Source: a virus. From it: a DNA stretch of 64,000 bases. Shown piece after piece: positions 1 to 8,400 of the stretch. A program made the position numbers and the translations under genes. Positions within the stretch are counted from its first letter, which is position 1. The number at the start of each line of letters is the position of its first letter. The notes under the pieces are model-generated. The model was not told the DNA's origin, searched no databases, and was given only the letters and a program-made list of their open reading frames with translations. The stretch is taken from the IMG/VR virus record IMGVR_UViG_3300020474_002475, positions 1 to 64,000 of that record, one strand, 5' to 3'.

Positions 1-2
1 CA

Positions 3-250
3 AGTCCTCCTCCATCTCCGCCACCAGCAAGTCCACCGCCAGCACCTCCACCCGCACCTCCGCCTTCTCCTCCGCCTTCTCCTCCGCCATCTCCACCGCC
101 AGCACCTCCGCCATCTCAACCTCCTTCTCCACCATCTCCAGCACCACCAGCAGCACCACCAGTATCGCCACCAATACCGATACCACCACAGCCACCAGTA
201 CCACCTCCTCCGCCTCCACCTCCACCGCCACCGCCTCCTCCACCAGTAGA
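3..250 (+). repeat. Proline-codon repeat tract
   Basis: Almost pure CCN/TCN/GCN codons giving Pro with interspersed Ser and Ala. It is an in-frame linker of the partial FN3 protein, not a separate element. The composition is far richer in C than the surrounding A+T-rich DNA. Confidence 0.8.
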
Positions 251-1700
251 GTTTGTTGAATGCTGTGATAATACTGTTAAAATAGATTATAAAAATAAGA
301 TTGATAAAAAACCATTAGCAAGATTATACGGACTAGATAAAAACCAAATATATTATATCAGAGTATCTGCTAAAAATTATGCTGGTACTGGATCTAGATC
401 AGACCCATTAATGGTTAAATATCATTTGACCGAACCTTTTCCTGAGTGCTTACGGGGTGAGGAAAGCCAAGCGGACAGTTCTCACTACTGTCCAAGCTCT
501 CCCGAAACATACAACCAAAAACTATCTTGTGACCAACAACCTGTTTGCAACAAGCCATGTAAACCAGATTCTATAAAGGCGTCTGTAGAAAATAATTATA
601 TACTATTACAGTGGGATCATCCTGTTAATGATGGCGGTTGTGATATTTTTAATTATAATATTAGAATATATTATTGCCCCGATTATTGCTCAGAACCTAA
701 TGATAATTTAAACATTGCTGATGAGTGTGTTCCGGTTGCGTCTCCACCGCCACCTCCTCCACCGCCACCTCCTCCACCGCCACCTCCTCCACCACCTCCA
801 CCTTCTCCTCCACCTCCACCACCAGCTGGTCCGCCGCCAGGTAATCCACCGGCAATTAGCCCACCACCAGCACCTCCACCGCCACCTCCTCCACCCCCAT
901 CGCCACCTCCGGGTGTACAGTTCGGGTTTGCTGGTGTAGATGGTAATCTAAACGTGCTCCACCACCACCACACGTCTTTTACTCCAAATATCGGCATTGA
1001 GATTCAACAATGGACGACAGTGGATCCAGACCTTTATGGTTTGACCATTTATGAATCAGACTCCGTGTGCGGATCTCAATCCCTTAATGTAGGCCAGTTA
1101 GCAAGGTTTCCAGCAGACGGTCGATTCGGTGGCAGAGCCATATACAATCCAGATGTCTTCAAATTTGTTGGCTCGTCGCAGACAGCTCTTTCAAATACAA
1201 TTGATTTGCGTGATGGCCTGACATTCAGTTATTGGTTCAAGTTTCCATTTGCCGTATCTCAAATTAGCACGTATTCGCCAGGATTCGCTTCCTCTGTAAG
1301 CTCCACACCCAACACGCAGTCGATAATACCTGTCAGTTGGCAAACAGATCCAGACGGCACGCCATTCTGGTCTTTTGGTACAGGATTTAGTTCCTTAATT
1401 GCGGCACCAAATCTTATTGATAATATATGGCATAATTTTACTTATTGCTTTGAGCCAAAAACCTGCAAAATGCAATTTTTTCTAGACGGAAAGTCTCAAG
1501 GTACGGTTATAGGTGCCAATGCTGGCAAACCCATTAGCATGTTATATTTAGCTAGTGATCTGGGAGGAGGGTTGCCTTATGTAGAAAGACAAGCATTCAT
1601 GGACTCGATATTCCTGCTCAATCGTGTGTTGTACACAAGCGACTTCACGCCTGTTGTATGTAACCCCACCATCTCCATCTCCTCCAATAGTTTGGAATAG
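3..1700 (+). CDS. Partial FN3/LamG virion surface protein with polyproline linkers
   Basis: The frame is open from base 3 with no start, so the 5' end lies outside the window; 565 residues are visible. Order: a proline-rich linker (about residues 1-82), the end of a fibronectin type III fold (strand reading IRVSAKNYAGTGSRSDP), a second FN3 domain (about 180-238, LQWDHPVNDGG), a long polyproline run (245-304), and a C-terminal LamG/concanavalin-like domain (305-565) with the typical FSYWFKF and FFLDGK strands. FN3 and LamG modules are common in phage tail and adhesion proteins, where they bind sugars or extend fibres. The next genes belong to the same structural block. The role as tail or capsid-surface adhesin is inferred. 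Confidence 0.8.
   Translation, partial: SPPPSPPPASPPPAPPPAPPPSPPPSPPPSPPPAPPPSQPPSPPSPAPPAAPPVSPPIPIPPQPPVPPPPPPPPPPPPPPPVEFVECCDNTVKIDYKNKIDKKPLARLYGLDKNQIYYIRVSAKNYAGTGSRSDPLMVKYHLTEPFPECLRGEESQADSSHYCPSSPETYNQKLSCDQQPVCNKPCKPDSIKASVENNYILLQWDHPVNDGGCDIFNYNIRIYYCPDYCSEPNDNLNIADECVPVASPPPPPPPPPPPPPPPPPPPPSPPPPPPAGPPPGNPPAISPPPAPPPPPPPPPSPPPGVQFGFAGVDGNLNVLHHHHTSFTPNIGIEIQQWTTVDPDLYGLTIYESDSVCGSQSLNVGQLARFPADGRFGGRAIYNPDVFKFVGSSQTALSNTIDLRDGLTFSYWFKFPFAVSQISTYSPGFASSVSSTPNTQSIIPVSWQTDPDGTPFWSFGTGFSSLIAAPNLIDNIWHNFTYCFEPKTCKMQFFLDGKSQGTVIGANAGKPISMLYLASDLGGGLPYVERQAFMDSIFLLNRVLYTSDFTPVVCNPTISISSNSLE
744..788 (+). repeat. Three perfect 15-bp tandem repeats in polyproline linker
   Basis: The unit ccaccgccacctcct occurs three times in a row and then decays into further proline codons to about base 910. 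It lies in frame inside the FN3/LamG gene, so changes in copy number would lengthen or shorten the linker by five prolines without a frameshift. Confidence 0.8.
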
Positions 1701-1743
1701 TGTATTAACTGAAAATACTGATATGAAAAGTGTATAGAATAAT

Positions 1744-2430
1744 ATGATTATAGAAGAATTTAGAAATCCACAAGAAGACCCATTTAGCCTACTTAATGTG
1801 TGTAGAAAATGCGGACCTAAGATTAATCCTTGTGATAATATATATGAAGCTCTAACGGTAAGAGTATCAGCTGGTCCTGCACAAGGACATAGATGCAATC
1901 GTGCTATATTTGACGCATTTATACTTGACTTTTTGCAAACACAGGAAAGAGGTAAGCCCGTTTGGAGGTATATTCGTAGAACAAATTTTAATAATAATCC
2001 TCCTCCTCCAGGTCAAGGTAAGCAAGTTGAATACGATATTGAATTACCACAAGAATTAGTAGAATCAGTAAATGCAGGTAAAGAAGGCAGGGAAAACTGT
2101 TGTCTTTTAGATATAAAACTAGTACCTGGACCATGGCCTGAGCCTATAACTTTACCGTATGAACAAGAGACGTTGTTAGAAGGCGGTATTGGTATGACAG
2201 AATTTGGTACTGACATATATTTACCTCCTCTTGGTCAAGATAGTATGATTTTAGCTACAAGAACTGGTTTATCGGTTCATAATAATATTGTAAATACCGC
2301 AGTATTTAGAACAAGCGATACTGTCTTATTGGCTCCACCTTTTACTTGGCAGGGACAAAAGCCTATTGACCTATGCGTAGGATTTGACAATCCAGATTTA
2401 TCAAGAGATCCAATAGAGGTTGTTATATAA
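1744..2430 (+). CDS. Hypothetical virion protein between two adhesin genes
   Basis: A 228-residue protein of unknown family. It has an early CRKCG motif, a short Pro run (FNNNPPPPGQG) in the middle and a C-terminus rich in beta-prone sequence; I see no signal peptide or membrane segment. Its stop overlaps the start of the giant downstream gene (TAATG), so the two are probably translated together. Position between two proline-linked surface proteins suggests a structural or assembly role in the same particle, but this is inference from context only. Confidence 0.7.
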   Translation: MIIEEFRNPQEDPFSLLNVCRKCGPKINPCDNIYEALTVRVSAGPAQGHRCNRAIFDAFILDFLQTQERGKPVWRYIRRTNFNNNPPPPGQGKQVEYDIELPQELVESVNAGKEGRENCCLLDIKLVPGPWPEPITLPYEQETLLEGGIGMTEFGTDIYLPPLGQDSMILATRTGLSVHNNIVNTAVFRTSDTVLLAPPFTWQGQKPIDLCVGFDNPDLSRDPIEVVI

Positions 2431-5400
2431 TGGAAGATATGAATATTAATTCCGAATCTATTATTAGTAAAATAGGGCCTACAGGAATAGCTACCACAGG
2501 AATATTAGATTTAAAACAAACAGAATTATTACAAAATTTAACAGAAGGTAGCCTCCAAGAACCTGAAAAAGTATTTAATTCAAGTCAGAAACAATGCTGT
2601 ATTCCTTCGAGTCCTCCGCCTAATCCGCCAGCCCCTCCTGCGGTGAGTCCTTCTCCATCACCTCCAGTTGGTAATCCAAAACAAGATGTGGCTGGTTGTG
2701 TAGAAATGTTTTCGATATACTATAGCCAGAATCAACGGTTTTTAAACACACAAGATCCATTAGAAACAGTCACTTTAAACTACAAAATACAATTTAGAGA
2801 TGGTATATATGACCCCAATGACAAAATCTGGCCAACTGACGGGAACAGAGTAATTTTGTATATAGAAGCTCTTGAAGGAGTAAAAGAACTATTCGACCCT
2901 CATAATATACCAACAACATACCCTAAACAAATAGATTTAAATAATTTAGTCCAGCACTCAAGCCTACAACCGGGCCAACCGCTACCTCCAATAGCACATC
3001 CTCTTTTTCAATTTCCCCCACCATATGTTGGAACAATCTTGAAATGTAACTATGACAGGCTACAAGGAGCAACAGGCCCGACAGATCCTTCTGATAGAGT
3101 AGAATGCGGCACCCTAAGTGGCGGTCAAAATCTTGCTCCTCAGATAATTGAATTTACACAATTTACTATAAAATCTGAAGGAGCAACACCAAACAACAAA
3201 AGAACCTTAACAATTAGAGGTATTATAAGAGATAATAGATTTTACATACCTCAGCCTGGCATAACTAGTTGTGGATATACAGATGGTACGCAGGTTGAAT
3301 TTGACTTAGTGTTTTATGCTGATCAAATACATAGACATTATAAGGATTGGGGATTACAAACTGATCCCGGTGGAGGACAACAACAAAGTAGAATTTCAGA
3401 ATGGGCTACCTACAGGAATAGATCTACAATAGATGGAATACCTTTGAATCCAATAGATCAAGTAATTGAAGCTGCTAGTTTGACGATAGGTAGTGACGAG
3501 GTAAAATGCATACCTGCACTTCCTAGTCCCCCTCGACCTCCTGATCCTATATGCTTAGAATCAATAAGTATTGAGCATTCAAGAAGAGCAAGGGTTGCCA
3601 CAAGCACAAATTACGCAGTCACTAGCTTTATTTTGGACATTTCTTTTCGTAGAGGCTCAATTGATATTACAAGTGGTAAAGCAAGCAATGACTACAGTAA
3701 AAAATCATTTAAAATAGAAACATCATTTTCTTTAGCTCCTATATTTGGAAGAATTTCTAGTGATCAAAGTCCATGGGCCATACCAAGCGACGACCCTCCC
3801 GATTTTACAGGAATAAGTGCTGCAGATATAGGACTGACTTTTAAAAAAGAAGATAAAGCCTCGCATGATGCGGGTCATAACTGCGGTAGTGTTGCGTCAA
3901 AGTTAGACGTTTGGGAAATAGCTAGAGATCCACAAAGCAATCATATTATAAAATACACAGCTAAAGGAAAAATAGATAGTCCACAGGCTGGGGCCGATAG
4001 TATTTGTGAAACTCTAGACACCCCATTTAGTATAGAATTATCGTTAGATACCAAAAGCCTTACCAAAACTTCTGCACAAAGTATAGGTACCATACCTACT
4101 GACGGAGGAATTTGGCAACCAAGTGAATTGGGTCAGGAAGCATGGGAAATCTGCTTAATTAAAGCTGTAAATGATTTGCAAATAACTATTGGTGGGGATG
4201 TTTTCACTTATAATGATAATGTTTTAGGATGCGCACCACCAAGTCCTCCGCCAGCTAGTCCACCACCAGCTAGTCCACCACCAGCTAGTCCACCACCAGC
4301 TAGTCCACCACCAACTAGTCCACCACCAGCTAGTCCACCGCCACCTCCACCTCCTCCACCAGAAGTTGGCACTCCAACATGCTTAGGTCCACTTGTTGTG
4401 GACGATAATATTATTGATGTTACTTTTGAGACTGTTCGGGATATATATGGTCAATATAGCTATAAGTATGTTTTTGAGGGATTGTCTAGTAAAGATCATG
4501 TATTTAAAGCTAGTCCTGGTATTTATGTATTTAAGATTCCATCTACCCACCCAATTGCATTTCATACAAACAGTAATGTAACTTACTATGGAGGTGTTAC
4601 CCCGTATAAAAAGATAGCTTTAGATGGTCAATATAGGGAATATCATACTGGTACTGTAACGGTAACTGTTGATGGTGACTTTGGCACTATATCATATGAG
4701 TGTTATTATCATGGATATATGGGCGGACAAAATAATCTAGTATATGATTCTACTTGTCCACGTCCAGCACCAGGTGAACGAGGCGTAATATGTTTACAGG
4801 GACTCGGAAGCAGCGGTCATACGGCCGGGGGCGGTGTTGATGTTACTGTAGTTAATCAAGATGGAAATAAATATGCTTTTAGTGACCGTGACAATCCTAG
4901 TGTTTGGTCTAGTAGAGATTATAAATTTCAACTTAGAGAGGGTGTTTATAGATTTAGGGGTGTTCCAGAGAGCCACCCAATCGCCTTTCATACAAATAGT
5001 AATCGTGTAACTTATCGGGGCATTAGTTCAAATCTAGTACCTGTTACTAAAATCGCTTTAGATGGTCAATTAAGAGATTATTATTATGGTGTGGTGGAGC
5101 TAACTGTTAATGGTCCCTTCGATACTATGTCGTATGAGTGTTATAATCATGGCTACATGGGCGGAGAAAATAATCTAGAATATAATGCTAGTTGTCGAGA
5201 TCCCAATGCGCCTCCGCCATCACCTCCTCCTCCAGCTCCACCTGCTCCGCTCCCTCCAGTAGCATGCGAAGATTATATTCTTAAAATGGATATGGAGAAT
5301 TTAAGTGATTCTTCAAAACATAATCATACAATATCAACAGTAGGTAATCCAACAATAGATAGTAGTATTAAAAAAGTTGGAAACCACAGTCTTAAATTTA

Positions 5401-8400
5401 ATACCTGGCCACAAGCTGTAAACATAGATACACTAGATATAATTGCACATAATAATCAAAGCGCTTGTGCTAGTCGTTTTACAATTCAATTTTGGGTTTA
5501 TTTTACTGCTTTTAATCGACCCACATCAAGCACCGGTCTTTATTCTCCAAGTACTAATATTATTCTTGGCAATTCAATAAACTCCGCAGAAAATTACTCA
5601 GGAGTTGGATCTCAGTATACAAGCCCAGGTAACTTTTCAATATTTTTAGTTGAGTTCAATGGTGAACATACTATGCATATGGAGGTTCTAGGAAGCTGTG
5701 AAGTCAGGACCAACCGAGTTAGTGTTTTTAATACTGAGCGGATTCAAAAAAACAAATGGTATCATGTCGCCATATCTAGATTTCGTGATGTTGAACGAGA
5801 CTCTCTAGTTACTAAAATGTTTATAAATGGTAAGTGCAGAGGCTATAGGTTTGACGGTAGCGATCATAGTCACATTGACTATAAGGATTATCTTTTAGGA
5901 AATGGATATAGTGGAAACCCTTTGACTCAAACCAAGTTAGCCATAGGATTCGAAGGCACCACATTACCGGGGCCTGGCCCTAACACATATGTAGACGCAA
6001 AAAATTTCATAGGAAGCATTGATCAGCTAGAAATATTGGACAAAGGCTTGTATACACGAGATTTTGATGTTAACGAAATTGTATATAACGATTGTGATTC
6101 CTCTCCATCTCCACCCCCACCGCCACCATCTCCACCTCCATCGCCACCTCCGGTTCCTATTTCACCACCAACCCCAGAAACCCCACCTCCATCTTTTGGT
6201 GCTGGAACATTCATAAAGTTTGAAACAAATGCCCCGGATGGAAACAAAAACTTCTATGTTAAGTTAACAGAAAATACCCCTAAAACAAAAGAAAACTTTT
6301 TAAAGTATGTAACAAGCGGAAGATACAACAATACATTTTTCCATCGCTCTCTACCTCCAATGCCATCACAAAACACAGCCCACCTTACACTTATTCAGGG
6401 AGGCGGCTATAACGCACCTGTTGTTCCTTCTACTGATGCTGGCAGCAATCCTACGATGATACATAGATATGGAACAGTTGTCAACGAACCGGGCAATTCG
6501 AATGTTAAAGGTTCTATAGCAATGGCTAAATTGGGCGGTCAACCGAATAGTGCATCAAGTCAATTCTATATTAATACTAAAGATAATGTGCCTTGGTTAA
6601 ACGTAGATAACGGAGGATACACAGTATTTGGTAATGTAGTACACGGCATGGATGTTGTTCACAAGATGAATAATGCAGAAACATACGACGCCACAATATT
6701 TTACGGGATGCAGGGTTTTTCGGATATGCCCTTGTGGAGGTACGAAAAGCGTACCAACATAGTACGGCCGGACGATTTTGTGAAGATTTTAAAAGTTAGC
6801 ATATATACACCATCGGCTGCTCCTCCACCTCCTAGCCCACCTCCAGCTAGTCCGCCGCCTGCACCACCAGTTCCTATTTCAATAGCAAATTTTAATGCTA
6901 TGGTATTAAATTCAGCTGATTTTTTTGATCTGCCAACAGCTATGTACAGTCAAGCGGTTGTTCCTAGTACAGCACCCGATTATAAGCAATGTTTATTTAC
7001 ATACCAGTTGACACAACCAAAAGACGTAGCGGTTACACAAATACAAATATATGCAAATACAATAGAAGATGACGGAAGTGTGCAGGCAGCATTGAGAACA
7101 GTTTTTGATAATCCTCTTGTCAATGGCAACGATGCTGGTAAATATACTGCTGGTGAATCAATGAATTACCAAGAAGTTATTGTAATTCCTGAACAAAACA
7201 ATAATCGCGTTCTTAATGTTCGATTTTTAGCCAACGTTTTGTTTGAAAGTGGTATATCACAAAATATCAACGCTCTTGATCGGCCCTATAGTAGACGACA
7301 AAGGTTTAAGATAAGATACAAGTATCGTATGTCTAACGATACCACTGATAGATGGACCCCGTTTATAGAGAGTAATATTGTAGACCCAGATAATATTAAC
7401 GATCAGTATTTTAATGATCAGACACAGATTGATTCTTCTCCAAGATGGACTACGAGTACCGAAGCTACGCCGATAGTTAAAGATCCATCTTTATACGTAA
7501 AAAGAAATCTTACTGATGATAATGCTGAGTTAGAATTAAAAGTAACAATTCCAAATATCTCAGGTCGAGCTGGAACTACTGAAGCTAAAAACTTTAATTT
7601 AAGAATAGAAACAAAAAGTCACGAAAATAGAGATTGGCGTTATCGTAATGATCCAATATCTCGAACTACAAATAAATGGACAGGGAAGCCCATACCTAAC
7701 AGAGGATTAGTAGTAAAAGAAGGACAAACTAAAACATTTACAATACCATTTACTTTTACAAATTGGATGCAATATAAAAGTCAAGAATTTAGAATACGTA
7801 TTGAAGAAAATATTATAGATAATGGATATATTAATACTCAAAATTTTTCTAATCAGTATCAAGGCAAATGGCTTGTAGAAAATAAAAACAATGATGCATG
7901 GATGTACAAACCAAACGCTAGATTACCAGAAAACTTTTTGGTAGGCCCGTGGTATTATTTTAACAATACATACAGTAATAGAAATGGACCTTTTAAGACT
8001 GCGCCCCCAAGTCCACCACCAGCATCTCCACCCCCTGCACCCACTTCAAATCTTTACGCACAGTTTTGGGATGGGTATTTCTGGCCCAACTTTTTGGGAA
8101 ACACAGTAGTAGAAGGACATTTTCCTGATCATCCAAGGCCACCAGGCGTAACAATAACATATAAAAAGCCTACTATTATTCAAACGTATTATACATCTTC
8201 ATTTCAATGGAATCAAGACCCATATCCTTTTACAGGAGCCATGGGAGACATTGGATGTTTTGCTTTAGGTTCAAATACAGCAATAGAGGTTTATGAGACT
8301 GTTGAGGATGCTGAAAATAATCGTAACATGCTAGGATTTGTTGCTGGCCCTTTAATTTATGAAACCAGCAGAGGCGGGTCTAAATATTTGTATGATAATC

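Noticed and set aside
683-997. Glycine-rich open frame on the minus strand
   Set aside because: It is the complement of the polyproline linker codons of the FN3/LamG gene; composition alone keeps it open.
4242-4340. Regular short repeats resembling a CRISPR array
   Set aside because: The repeats are direct 15-bp tandem units with no spacers, in frame and coding for SPPPA.
6023-6247. Minus-strand open frame opposite the giant gene
   Set aside because: Glycine-rich complement of a proline linker; no start context.
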